From Metellina segmentata (Eukaryota; Arthropoda; Arachnida; Araneae; Tetragnathidae), in assembly GCA_947359465.1 (NCBI GenBank), contig OX375878.1:79277627-79341626 (forward strand): a stretch of DNA of 64,000 nt. Direction: 5' to 3'. A model generated the notes under the pieces. The model was given only the letters and a program-made list of their open reading frames with translations, had not been told where the DNA came from and ran no database searches. This document shows positions 1-12,018 of this stretch, piece by piece; positions within the stretch are counted from its first letter, which is position 1, and each line of letters begins with the position of its first letter. Position numbers and translations under genes: made by a program.

Positions 1-490
1 GGGCGCCATCTTAAGAATACTTAAAAAATCTCTTGCGTCGAATCTCGTGACGTAGAATACGTCTTACCTTTCGAAACCGGGGTACCACGATTAATTTTTG
101 AGTATCACAAAAAAAAAGGGAATCACGAAAAATTTAATAGCTTGAAAAATATAAATTATACATAAATGAATAATAACAGCATTCCATAGAGCATTAAACA
201 AAGCATGTTGAAAATACTCATTGATCTGGCGCTGACGTCATAGGCTGATGCAATCGCAGCGCGAATCAAAGATGCGCACTGCCACTCACATTAATTTAGT
301 CTATCTCCGACCTCCTTCGAGCTAGTACGACGTTTGAGGTGTCATTTGTTTAGTCTCTTTCTTTACGCTTTATAAATAATGATAAAAATAAAACCTAAAT
401 ATTTAATACTTACTTAGATATCGGTCTTCAAATGGGGAAAATCGCAAAAATTTCAGTGTCCAAATATATGCATAATAAACACCAGAAAAT

Positions 491-747
491 TTTTTAAAAC
501 GTCAATAGGAAGAAAGATGGGAAATCCAAGGAGATCCGGACATTCGATGCTGAGTGTCAACGGGCTTGGAGGGAGTTAGTGAAAGTATGGGCGTCGCACC
601 TTCAAGGTGAACAAATGCCTGACGCTCATTTCTACGCAAGTAGCATATATGACATCAACATATTTAGGTCGGTGATGTGCCACAACCTTGAAAATCAGCA
701 GCGAGTGCACCAATTGGGATATATGTTCAGAACGATGAACGTTTGAT
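491..747 (+). other. Open reading stretch, possible transposon fragment
   Basis: A stop-free stretch between a TAA and a TGA. It has no early ATG and reads KKDGKSKEIRTFDAECQRAW, then ELVKVWASHLQGEQMPDAHF. The composition looks protein-like (charged, mixed hydrophobic), and the beginning faintly resembles N-terminal parts of domesticated hAT-type proteins. I would not name it. It could also be an exon of an upstream gene. Confidence 0.2.
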
Positions 748-3177
748 GTGTCAATTAAAACAGTAGTACTAATTTCTTTCCCTCTCATTTACCATATGGC
801 CTCAATGACGTATTCTACCCCTTAAACTTAGCGGCTGTGTCCCGATACAGCCCCGTTCGTTTCTCTCTGCTACAAATTTGCGCTCCATTGTTCTGTATTA
901 TATGGGTTTTCGTGCTTTGTTCTGTTATATTTTATGTGAATTAAAAAAATACAAAGAAATACAAAACCAAATTAAAGAATTTGCAGAAATACTTATTTAA
1001 ACAGAAGGAAATTTAGTGAGATCGCAAAAAAACAACCATGTCACTCAATCAATGTGGTTGTATTATAGGCGAATAAAAATTTTCATCTGCGGCCCGCAGA
1101 TCAATTTGGATAGGCCAGGCCTGTTGATGCTGAAAATAGTTTTAACATCTCCAAATCCGTCAGATTATTCATTCAACCGCGGTTTTTATTCACCCCCACA
1201 CCATATTTTCATTCGTCACATCCTGATTCCTCAGTGCACTTATCGATCATGATTCATTGTGTTGTCGTTTAGGCGTTAAATTTAGTCTGTTTCTCTCAAA
1301 CGTGGTAAGAGAGTTACACGTGAAGAGTGCGACAGATGTGAAAAACATCACTCATTTGCATCCCTATCTCGGAGACGCAATCAGTACCGTCTGCCAAAAC
1401 TCGGCGTTAGCCAAAAAACACCCCCGGCGCAATAATTCTCTTCTTGATGCATTTGGAGACTTACAGGCATGTCCGATCCTGTACCTCAAGATGCCTTTTT
1501 CTCTTAAAATAGTGCTGTCATAAACAAGTCTGGATTTTAACGATACTGGTGATTTGGGATTTGAAAGAAGCTGCTAATCATCCGCTGTCTGCTGGATGTT
1601 CAAGGTTTTGTCGATAAAAGGCGTAGACAGGGGTTTCCTATGTTTTTTGAAACAATTACAAGCGTCTTTATAGAGAAAAAATATATTACCCTTTTAACGT
1701 ACGACTAAAACTAATGATGACAGATTCGAAAGTGCAGTTAGTCTATAACTTAAGTCCCCATTCATAAATGGCCTGGTGTCTTACAGAGGGAATGTTGAAA
1801 ATTAAAAATTACAAATGTAATCGATGGAATAATTAGCGTTCTTGATCCTTTCAATGACATATTGCGATATCTTTTTAAAAATATTTCATTCGGCGTTTTT
1901 AATATAGATTATGTAACAAAAAAAATTAGTATTGACATCTGTTTAGTCAACTGTATGGGAATAAGTAAAAACTTTTATTATATATTATGAAAAATATTAG
2001 TACCATTTCAAGCGATATGCCCATTTGAAATTTACATATGAAATTTCGTTCTAATGGATCAATCTTTGATCCGATATTTTGTTATATAGAAAAATAATGT
2101 TTATTCTAACCTAAATGAGCTCTACCCTTATAAACTATACTTTAATAATTACTAAAACTGTAAGCTCCTTTTTTTACTCTCATATCTAACTGCCGATTCT
2201 GTAGTTTCTTAGTATTCTATTTTAGGCTACACGAGAACTTTATTGACATACCGCAAACCGGTAAAAATTTTAATACAGGCTGACCAGCGGGAATTATAAA
2301 ACAGAATCTTGAACTGCCTTTAATATATAACTTGAAAGCTATTAGTATTACTTCCTATTTCAAGCGTTAATTACTAATAGTTATTTATATATCCTTCAGA
2401 AATTCAGGTCTCAAAACTTGGTAGACACAAAATTGGGGAAGGGATAGTCAAAAGATTAATGAATAAATTGTATTATTCTAATGTTTCACGACTTAAATAA
2501 CTTTCACTCTAAGAAAAATTCATAAAATTTTGTCTTGTAATCGCATATTGCGTTCTTGTTTGCTTTATTTGATGAATATTAAATAAAAGCATTTATTCTT
2601 CTAAGAGAGAAGTTATAGAAAATAGTAGTAGTCATTTTCTGATAGAGTGAAACATTTAGCATTTAATTCCACTTTAGGTAAATATAAATGATATTATATC
2701 GATTAAGGAACTATATTGCTAATATTCAATTTTACAAAAGAAATGTACTTTTAAATTTCTTACTGTCGTAATGTTCATAAGTGATTAAAAATATTAAATT
2801 ACTTCAGTATTTTTCGTACATGTTTAGTTCTTAACGTTTAAATTTGTTTTCTACTGTAGTAAAATTTTATCTTAACGTTCTAATAAGAGCAGTTCTAAAA
2901 ACAAAGGAAATGTATTCTGTGCTGTTTAGAACTTACTTTTATCAAAATTACTATCGTTTATTATCGTACACTATCGTTTATTATTACTATCGTTATTAAT
3001 ACAGAAACTATCGTTTTCAAATTTTATGATGTTAAACTTTTTTTCCTCTTGCAACCTTCTTTGATGTATAAAAATGCGTTTGTTTCATACAAAAAACTTT
3101 CTGAAAATATTTTTTTTCCGGATTTTTGATCATTGTTCGAATTTTTTCATTCTATTTTCTCCTTGAAACAAATATTT

Positions 3178-3688
3178 AAATCTATATTATGCATTTTAGA
3201 TAGTGTTTGCTTGTATAAATATAAAAAACTAATTGTTTGTGATCTTGAGAAAATAACGTGTTTTTTTTTGTTCAAGATTATATTGTTCAAATATTGAAAT
3301 CATTTCAATCTTTTTAACCATTATTGTGTTTCAAATGGAGATAACATATTTTCGCTTGACTACGCTAGCAAAAGCGCATATAAATGTTCTCTTTTTTAGT
3401 ATTCTAATGAGTGAAATTTTTTATAGACTGTTAAATCTATATTATGCATTTTAGAAAGTGTTTGCTTGTATAAATATAAAAAACTAATTGTTTGTGATCT
3501 TGAGAAAATAACGTGTTTTTTTTTTGTTCAAGATTATATTGTTCAAATATTGAAATCATTTCAATCTTTTTAACCATTATTGTGTTTCAAATGGAGATAA
3601 CATATTTTCGCTAGACTACGCTAGCAAAAGCGCATATAAATGTTCTCTTTTTTAGTATTCTAATGAGTGAAATTTTTTATAGACTGTT
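3178..3688. repeat. Tandem duplication, two copies of about 255 bp
   Basis: The segment starting AAATCTATATTATGCATTTT at 3178 is repeated from 3433 to about 3688. Only a few differences are visible (GATAGTG/GAAAGTG, CTTGAC/CTAGAC, T-run length). The near identity suggests a recent duplication or a collapsed local satellite. Confidence 0.9.
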
Positions 3689-4800
3689 AAATAGATTTCA
3701 ATTTTTAAATTAATAACTTGGAGTTGAAGGTTTAAGAATGACCCTACATACATTTATATCTTAACGTCAGCAATAATTTCATATTATTTGTTATTTAGGA
3801 TTTCAGAAAAAATGGAAAAACGAACAAATGAAGTTTGAAAATGAACTATTAGTTCACAAACAGAACAAATATGGAGCGCTTTTAAATTTCTTTGTGTTAG
3901 ACATTTTATTACTGCCGTAACATTTGGATACATGATTTCAGATACTGTCAGGGATGACTAAACAACTGTAGTCAACAGAATATTATACTATACATTAATA
4001 TTAGTTCTAGTTTAAAAAAAAGCATCATAATCCAAATCTAGAATTCTTCTGAGTAAAATTTGAACACCCAGTGTTTTGTTAATCATCGCTTGTCTGCTTA
4101 GGTTTTTTGGGTGGAGCTCTCATTACATTTTGTAAGCTTTTGATCCAATAAAAACAACTTCTTGTAGTATACTTAGAGTTTTATACTAAAATTTTTTTTC
4201 TTTAAAACTTGTCATTATTCTGTGCTTTATAATCTTAAAGTGGGATGCAAATATTTTCTATAATACTCAAACGAAGAGTGTTGATGCAACGACTTGATTT
4301 CCTAATGAGGCTGGGACATTTCTGTTCATACGTCTTAAAAATACTATACTTTTAAGAATTTAAAAATATATTTAATAGAATTCGAATGATTTTTACTATG
4401 TAAGACACAACATTGTGGAAACACTTCTGGGATTTTTATTTTAAAAGCATTTTTGCATTCTTAAGGAAGATTAAGGAAACCAACCGATAAGTACACTGAA
4501 ACTTTTTAGCCATACCTAATTATTTTCGTTTCTAAAGTTAAATCAGAATGAGGTAACCGAATTAAAGTGTATTCTGTTAACTTGTTCGAACACATATTTT
4601 ATAGCTTTATTTACTTTTTCTTAACATGTTTTACTAAATTCGCGTAAAAGAGTTCGTTAGTTCAAAATTTGCATTCTTATTTAGAAAAAAAAAACCGTTA
4701 ACACGATTTTGTCTTTTCTCAATGTTGATATTTTTGTAATACGTAAATATTTTTCGTATCTTCGATCATACCTTTTGATAATTGGTAATTTGTAATTTTT

Positions 4801-4930
4801 AATTAACGTCGTACTGGAGCAACACAACGGGCTATCGACGACGGTTTAAGATCAATCTCTCAAGGGAAAGATCCCAGGACAACACCTCGTAACTTTGAAC
4901 CACGGTCAGATGATGGATACCTTTTGAAGG
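4801..4930 (+). repeat. Dispersed repeat copy (GTCGTACTGGAGCAACACAA family)
   Basis: Reads CGTCGTACTGGAGCAACACA, then GGGCTAT, GATCAATCTC, AAGATCCCAGGACAACACC and CGTAACTTTGAACCACGGTC. The same word order recurs at 9.6 and 50.8 kb and, reversed, at 5.3-6.0 and 10.3 kb. From memory this family is abundant in orb-weaver spiders. Confidence 0.75.
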
Positions 4931-5349
4931 TCACTTGTTTTTACTAAACAATTTAATTAAAAATACTGTTTGACATAAAATTTAATTAACATAAAATAAA
5001 ATTATTTAATTTTAAACAGTATTTTTATTTACTAGGCTGTTTGGTCCTTTGTTTTTTAAATATTTTGTGTGTTTTATGTTATTATATATCTTTGAACTCT
5101 TTTTTTTCTCAATAATTTATCATCTGCCAAATTCAATATGGGCATTATTTTTTCCACAAAGATTCTCCTTTCTTTTAACAGACGCGGTAGCCCTGTTGGT
5201 AGAATTGAAAATTAGAAAAAAAGGGTTGTTGGGTAATTGGGTGTTGGAACACTTTTAATCTATTGTGGCCTCTTCTTATTGTGTCCTGAGGTTGGCGTGG
5301 TATGGACGTTTGTGGAATGGGGTGACAGTTTGTGTTGCCCTCGTCATCT

Positions 5350-6030
5350 GACCATGGTTGAAAATTACGAGATATCATCGAATCTTTCCTTCGGGATTGA
5401 TCTCAGACCATCTTTAATAGTCCGTTGCATTACTCCAGTGCGATGCAAATTCAACTACTAGCCCCTTCATTTAATTTCAGCCCTGATCTTGAAATTTAGC
5501 TGTCGAAGAACAAAATGGTTGAAAATTACGAGATATTATGGAATCTTTCCTTCGGGATTTATCCCAGACCATCGCCAATAGTCCGTTGCATAGCTCCAGT
5601 GAGATGCGAATTCAACTACTTGACTCTTCATTTAATTTCAGCCCTGATCTTGAACTTTCGCTGTCGAAGAACTAAATGGTTGAAAATTACGAGATATCAC
5701 CGAATCTTTCCTTCGGGATTGATCCCATACCATCGTTAATTGTCCGTTGCCATTGCTCCAGTGCGATGCAAATTCAACTACTAGCCCCTTCATTTAATTT
5801 CAGCCCTGATCTTGAAATTTAGCTGTCAAAGAACAAAATGGTTGAAAATTACGAGATATCATCGAATCTTTCCTTCGGGATTGATCCCAAACCATCGCCA
5901 ATAGTCCGTTGATTGCTCCAGTGCGATGCAAATTCGACTACTAGCCCCTTCATTTAATTTCAGCCCCAGCTCCTAACGATTGCTCTGCTCGGTACTGATC
6001 TTGAACTTTCGCTGTCGAAGAACAAAATTT
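5350..6030 (-). repeat. Tandem array of about 161-bp units made from the dispersed repeat
   Basis: Copies of ATGGTTGAAAATTACGAGAT start at 5354, 5515, 5676 and 5838 (periods 161, 161, 162). Each is followed by CTTTCCTTCGGGATT, GTCCGTTGC and CCAGTGCGATGCAAATTC. In reverse orientation the unit matches the dispersed family seen at 4.8 and 9.6 kb. The short + strand reading frames here come from the repeat and are not genes. The array lies just upstream of the candidate promoter. Confidence 0.9.
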
Positions 6031-6229
6031 TGCGAGGACAAAAACAAACTGAAATTGTTTAATGGAAGAGGGGGTGAATTTCACACATTTCGCCGATTTT
6101 CAGGTGATTCGGCGCGTTGCGCAATCAGAGCCTCGTCACTATCCTCCGGTGGGGTGCGGGGGGTGGACTCGTGCTCCAAAAATGGCTCTGGATACCCGAT
6201 CTAGAATCGTCCCTTGACTAGCGGTAGGG

Positions 6230-6239
6230 CTAAAAATAA
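6230..6239 (+). promoter_or_regulatory. MEF2-type box in the candidate sls promoter
   Basis: CTAAAAATAA fits the MEF2 consensus YTAWWWWTAR exactly. It lies about 30 bp before a possible initiator (CACAGTT near 6258) and about 190 bp before a strong splice donor. MEF2 drives muscle structural genes in arthropods, so the position suits a sarcomere gene. The same AT run could also serve as a TATA-like element. In AT-rich DNA such matches arise by chance, so the placement is the main argument. Confidence 0.4.
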
Positions 6240-6259
6240 AATAGTTGAGACGGGAGCAC

Positions 6260-6423
6260 AGTTGGAATAGTTGGAAAAGTGGGAGCTGCGGAAAACCAAG
6301 CTCTCCTTGCTGCCCTTACGCGAAAAAGTAGAGCATTTAGTTAAACACAGTGCTGCCCTCCACGTATCCCGGAATTTGTACAGTGTGAAAAAAGTGATAT
6401 TTGATTCCTATGCGAAGCGATCG
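6260..6423 (+). other. sls: Candidate non-coding leader exon of sls
   Basis: This stretch is GC-richer than its surroundings and ends CGATCG before GTAAGT, a near-perfect donor. Its 3'-most ATG (6410) would read MRSD and hit a stop at once when spliced to the exon at 16238, so it does not extend the protein. The 5' boundary is a guess. If used, the first intron is 9.8 kb. Confidence 0.4.
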
Positions 6424-9400
6424 GTAAGTTATGATTTTTATATCGATTTTTGGAATTTTAGAAAATTGGCTTGTTATCCATGAAGTGTCATTTGACAGTT
6501 TTGTTTTGGTTTCAAAATGGATTGAAGTGTTGCGTTTAAGAGGGATATCTCAATAATTTTGTATAGGATAGAACATGCATCAAAGTTCCTTGTAATGTAA
6601 CTTTAAAGGTTTACATTTTCCAAAACTCAAGTAAATTTTTCTAAAATTCTGTTTTGTTGCAGTTTTAAGTGAGTTAATTGAAATGTTTTTATCATGAGAA
6701 ATAGAGAACATTCAATTCAGTCTTCATTTGAATTGTTTTAATAGTTTTAAAAGTTGACATTTGTAGGGGATTAAAAATATGTATATTTCCAGATTTTGTA
6801 GGCTCTATTGTACTTACGTAATACGAAGTTTTAAAACCTTAAACAATCAGTGTTATATGCATACTTTTTGTATCACTTTTTAAATTCATCTTATGATTTT
6901 TCACTTTGATCCCAAATGTGGAGAACGTTTTCAATTTATTGATAAATGAGATTTGGTTATAAATTATATGACTATGGATTATTTTACACATAGAATGTGT
7001 ATATAGTTTGTATGAATAAATTTCTTGTATATAGTAAACAATTAATATTAATTTAGGTATTAAGTCTTTCAACCATTCATTGAACTTGATCGCTTAAAAT
7101 GTGCGATAATTTATGCCAGAACTGAGTAGGTTCTGAAGAATGAGATTTTTTTTTTGTTATTTTAAATATATCTGTTTTAATATTATTGAAAGTAAACAAG
7201 TAAAAGTTGATGGATTGTATACAAAGTATCCTTTATTCAATAATAAAATGTTAACTAACAAAGATTTGCTCACAAAAACTTTAAAAACACTGACTAAGAG
7301 TTTTTGAAAATATGTGTTTTAAAATACTTATCTAAAATTTTTATTTGACTAAATATATTTTTTATATAGTATGGCTACACAAGTATGTTTTTATTATTTT
7401 CTATGGAAGTAAAATTATCTATGATTGAACAGCAAAATAATAAGTAACAACTTTTGCCAAGTACATTGATCTGCATTGTTAGAATAATTTGAATTAGTCA
7501 CGAAGTTTATTTTCAGAGTGTATTACTATACACATGACTGCTGTACATGTACTGATGTACACATGAAACTACTTTAATACTATGTAACCTGACAAATGGC
7601 CCTTATAATTTTCAATTCCTAATTGACTTGCAACAATAATTAACATGTTTGAAATATATACATGTGAATATAAAATACTTTGGCTAAATACTTATTTATA
7701 TTATTATCTACATTAATAATGCTTAATTCACACATCTGTACTGAATGCATGTCTAATACTTAAATATTTACATTTCCGTCAGGAAAATCTTTTCCAAATT
7801 CTATACTTTCCCTGCAAGAAACTTTATTAATTAATATTTATAAACGAAACTTGTTATCAATTTATTTCATCGAAAACCATTTTCATTATTAACACCATTT
7901 GCTTGGTTACAAAAAAAAGCAAATGGATGCATCGGATTGAAACATAGGTATTCACACTCGTTACTGCTTGATATAATATTTATCAAGCTTTATGTTGAAT
8001 TGAAAATAACTGACGTCTTTAAAAATTTTTTGAACCATTTAAAATTTTATCGAACGTGATAGACATTTAATGGGTTCACTAATTTTTGATATTGAGTTTT
8101 GGTGAGTTATGGATAGCGTTCTTAAACAGTGAGAGCTTCACAATATTTCTAAATCTCAATTTTACTGAAATAAAAAAAGAGAAGCAAATGACAACTAAGC
8201 AAAATTTTCGAAAGTAAATAACGCCGGCCTTACAGCTGAGCAATTAGTCTTTGGGCTTTTGTTCCAACATGCTCGGTCTATTGGCCGTGGCTCGGAGTTC
8301 ACTTTAAGTCTTAGATCCCTGTAATTAATCCTCGTGTAGCAAAAAAGCAACAGTAGAACGACCAATCAAATAAAATTTTCCAGAATATTTAAAAGGTAGT
8401 AAAGCAGTGGAATCGAAATTGATTAAACATTTCAGGGAGATGCAATCGCTTTGAGTTACAACGGATAGGATTAATTAGCTGTCGTAAAATTTAAACAAGC
8501 TTTAAATTTGATGAAAGATATCTAAAAGAATAAGGTGATACTTATTGTTTTGGTTGCATAAAGTATGTATTCCTGCTATTTGCATTTACTACTAGTCCGA
8601 CGAATTGAATTGAAATTCCATAGCATCATGTACTTGGCCATGAACAACTGCACAACCAATAAATGGAACACCAACACTTGTTCAGATTGCTCAGTGAATC
8701 TATGAATAGAAAAGAAAAGAAAGATGACAACTATTTACAACAAATTATTGGTCGTTTTATTGATTAAAAAATTTTTGTGTTTTTTATTTCTAAATTACAA
8801 AAAATCGATTTGAAATAATAATACTCCAATGTAACTATACTAGAAATATGCATTACTCTGTAATTCTTCTATCACAATGACTCTTTGTGATAATTTATTT
8901 AAGAATGTTCTACAAAGAGATAGGGATTCCAACGTTGATGTAAATTAATTTTGATACCTCAAAATATCAAAATATCAGTACTTTTAGGAACTCTGAAATA
9001 TGATACTTTAAAATATTTAATATTTTGTAATCCAACAGATGTAAATAGTTTTACATTATTTTCAAATATAATAGTAATAAATATTATACGTGAGTTTTGA
9101 AAAATAAAATGTACAATACCTTTGTACCTTTAATTTTTCATACATTCAAATTAAAATGTAGAACTATGTCGAATACGTACTTTTAAATGTTTTTAAGCGA
9201 TTTTGCAGTTAATTTTTCTTGTTGGATAATAATTCGTATTTTTCTGACAGTTCTTTGTCTGTTTTATCACTCTATCATAAGTTAAAATTGATAGACCACA
9301 TTAAGAGTGATAGACCACTTTTCTTCTAATTATCACTGTCTATCCATTGTTATATGTATGTTTAAAAAGGGCTTTTTTAACAATAAAAAAATCCATAAGC

Positions 9401-9604
9401 CCGTTTGGGACGCATTAGGAAACTGAAGAAATGTGATTAAAAGATATAACGTGATACCTGCCTACTTATTCTCATTTTGTAAAGTTTATTGATAGCTTCA
9501 TATGTATAAAAGTCTTTTTTCAAAAAGAATTATGCTCTTTGACGGCTCTGTGAATAAGGGATGGTATTTTTCTCTTAACTACTTATAGATAAGTGTTAAA
9601 ACAC

Positions 9605-9900
9605 TGATTTGGTAGGTAGGTAGGTGGTTAAATTTACCTCGAAATGAAACGGGCTATTGGTGACGGTCCAGGATTAATTGCGAAGAGAAAGATACAATGA
9701 CAATAACTCGTAATTTTTTACCATGGTAAGATAATGAGGTCAACACCTGAGCTGGCACCACTCTTTTAACTTCCACACCACGCAGGCGTGAGGGTATTTG
9801 AGGCTACGACAAATTGAACATGTACCAGGCCCCTTGTGCACGACAATCTGTGGTTGGATCCTGTTACGAATTTGCAATGCATGCGGTTGCAAACCGTGAT
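9605..9900 (+). repeat. Longest copy of the dispersed repeat family
   Basis: Starts with a GGTAGGTAGGTAGG run, then AAACGGGCTATTGGTGACGG, CTCGTAATTTTTTACCATGG and AACACCTGAGCTGGCACCAC. It continues with CTTCCACACCACGCAGGCGT and an arm around ACGACAATCTGTGG. This appears to be the most complete copy here and shows the 3' half missing from the others. Confidence 0.7.
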
Positions 9901-10261
9901 TCTACCAAATGGGCTACCGCTACCCGCACTAATTTGGGAAATGAAGATTCGATCTTAACTTTCTCCACGACTTTTCGGAAACGTTCCATGAGGACCATGA
10001 ATCTCTTAGTGAAACTGAATTTTTGGAACCTAATTTCTAATTTTTTATCTTCACTTTTGTGACACTAAAGAGATATTTTTGTTAAATCTATCAATGTATT
10101 CATACTGTATTAGTAGTTTGTCTATTTCTCACCAAATTGTCGTCAAGAATTATAAATCGTATTTCGCGTTCATGTTTAGACGAAAGGCGTTGAAGTGAAG
10201 ATAGATTTTCAAGATATGAGACCATTTGATTTGTCAAAAATGACATGTTTCTTTGCATATT

Positions 10262-10375
10262 TGTCAGGTGTTGACCTGTCCGTGGTTCAAAATCATGGTG
10301 TTGTCCTTGGATCTTACACCTAGGGGTTGATCCCGGACCGTAGCCAATAGCCCGTTGTATTGGTCCAGTCTCACG
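10262..10375 (-). repeat. Reverse copy of the dispersed repeat
   Basis: Reads GTTGACCTGTCCGTGGTTCA, GGGGTTGATCCCGGACC, then GCCAATAGCCCGTTGTATTG and GTCCAGT: the reverse complement of the family at 9.6 kb, truncated. Confidence 0.7.
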
Positions 10376-11719
10376 TTAATTATTTTACCTACATTTCCAT
10401 ATTTATTTCTGCCTTCCAGATTAAAAGTAATGCGGCTCGATTTTTTTTCAAATCCAGCATTTTTATATTGCTGATTTTACATTTCAAAATGCTGATTCTA
10501 TTATTTTCTCGTTTTTTTTCTTCAGTTGTAGAATGCGATTATTTAGTTTCGGAAAGGAGAAATGTAACAATTGATTTATAACTTATTGAGAAGGCAACAT
10601 TTCATGCGATTGCTTTGCTTACTTAGATTTAATATAGTTATCCATTTTTAATTATATTATTTGAATTAAATTATATTTTTTTAAAGATCCTCTTTCAAAA
10701 TCGTTCCCAAATCTCTGAACAGCGTCTGAGTATGATTCTTTTGCAGTAACAAATAACTTAAGCTTAGTCTATAAGCTACCTTTAGTATGTAAATAGTTTT
10801 TAATAATATACAGATATATATTAAACCATTAAAATGTAAAAATAAATATCATTGTAGTGTAGAGTTCAAGGGATCTAAGTAATAGATACATTTGTCTAAG
10901 ATACCATGAATTACAACTGAGGGTATCCATGATTTTCATATTTTAAGATCTGCCACCAAAGCTCTAAATTTTATTTTTGGCCAACAGTTGAAAGAACATA
11001 AATTGAAACAAAACGTAGTTTTTCAATTATATATCTTGGATTTTTCACTGAAAAGTGAAAGGACTACGAATAGGACTAATAATTATATTTTTTTGCATAG
11101 TTTAAGGTAAGGACAAAACTATGTGTTAAATCCATATATTCTTGTCTTATTATTATTTGGTAATAATATAAAGACTATTTTGACTTTCTTTTGCTTTTGA
11201 GGCAATCAACTCCTAGGTACTTTTATTTTGATTTGTTCTTTTGTAAATCGAATTTGTTGACTTTCTTCGTTTTCGTAACGAATCAATTCAATCAAATAAA
11301 ATTGAACATTTTTACCCCGATATTAATAAGCTTTACCTTTATAATCTTATAATTTTGTTATGTTACCTTTATTATTCTGTTGTTCACAGCAAATAGACAG
11401 CATAAATAAAACACGATAAGTAAAAATAATACTGTAAGATAAATTGTTCGAATAGGTCTAAGATTAAGAATCAAACCACGAATGACACTCAAGGAGAAAC
11501 AATATTTTTAATTGTTACGTGTAGAAATGATAAGAAACCAATTCTTCTGTTTATACCTATTTTCTGCAAGACGTGGGCCAAAGAAGTAATCAAAACTCTC
11601 ATAAAAGTATATTAGATAAGTAAACTACATGCGAGGAAAAATTATGCGTAAAAATGTTGATAAGATTAAAAATTTGTAAAACCTTAACCTTAAGTTAAAT
11701 TATTTGGTATATTTGAACA

Positions 11720-12018
11720 ACTCATGTACTCGTTCTTATATTTAAATCATTAAATTAGATTTTAATTCAAGTACAATCTTGTATTAGCGTCCGAAATTTC
11801 ATTTATGACGCTTCTAGTTAGGGAGTCCACAATATTTAGTGATTTTGTGTTTCCCTAACAAAATAAATGCACTTTTTTCGGATATTCTGGCGGAGACTGG
11901 CGTTTTTGTGTCAAAAAACTCGTTGCAGTTCTTATGTTTAAATAATTAAAACAGATTTTAATTCAAGTACAATTTTGTATTAGCGTCCGAAACTTCATTT
12001 GTCTAGTAACTTCTAGTT
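11720..12018. repeat. Diverged direct duplication, about 100-bp segments 198 bp apart
   Basis: TTTTAATTCAAGTACAATCT with GTATTAGCGTCCGAAATTTC (near 11760) recurs near 11955 as TTTTAATTCAAGTACAATTT with GTATTAGCGTCCGAAACTTC. A shorter duplication (TACTATTTACTTGCTAATTA) follows directly at 12020-12120. Confidence 0.75.

Larger units (their letters stand above)
1..5339. other. Upstream non-coding region
   Basis: AT-rich DNA without a recognisable gene. The first 1.5 kb is more GC-balanced and has short open stretches on both strands that match nothing I know. Inside it are an 85-codon open stretch (491-747), a 255-bp tandem duplication (3178-3688) and a dispersed-repeat copy (about 4801-4930). 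The rest shows nothing beyond AT runs. Confidence 0.6.

Noticed and set aside
1016..1523. Two adjacent + strand frames (78 and 88 codons)
   Set aside because: No family resemblance, no shared splice signals, and the frames do not connect.
5237..6204. Several 74-codon frames with similar peptides (MVENYEI...)
   Set aside because: They are the same non-coding repeat unit read several times.
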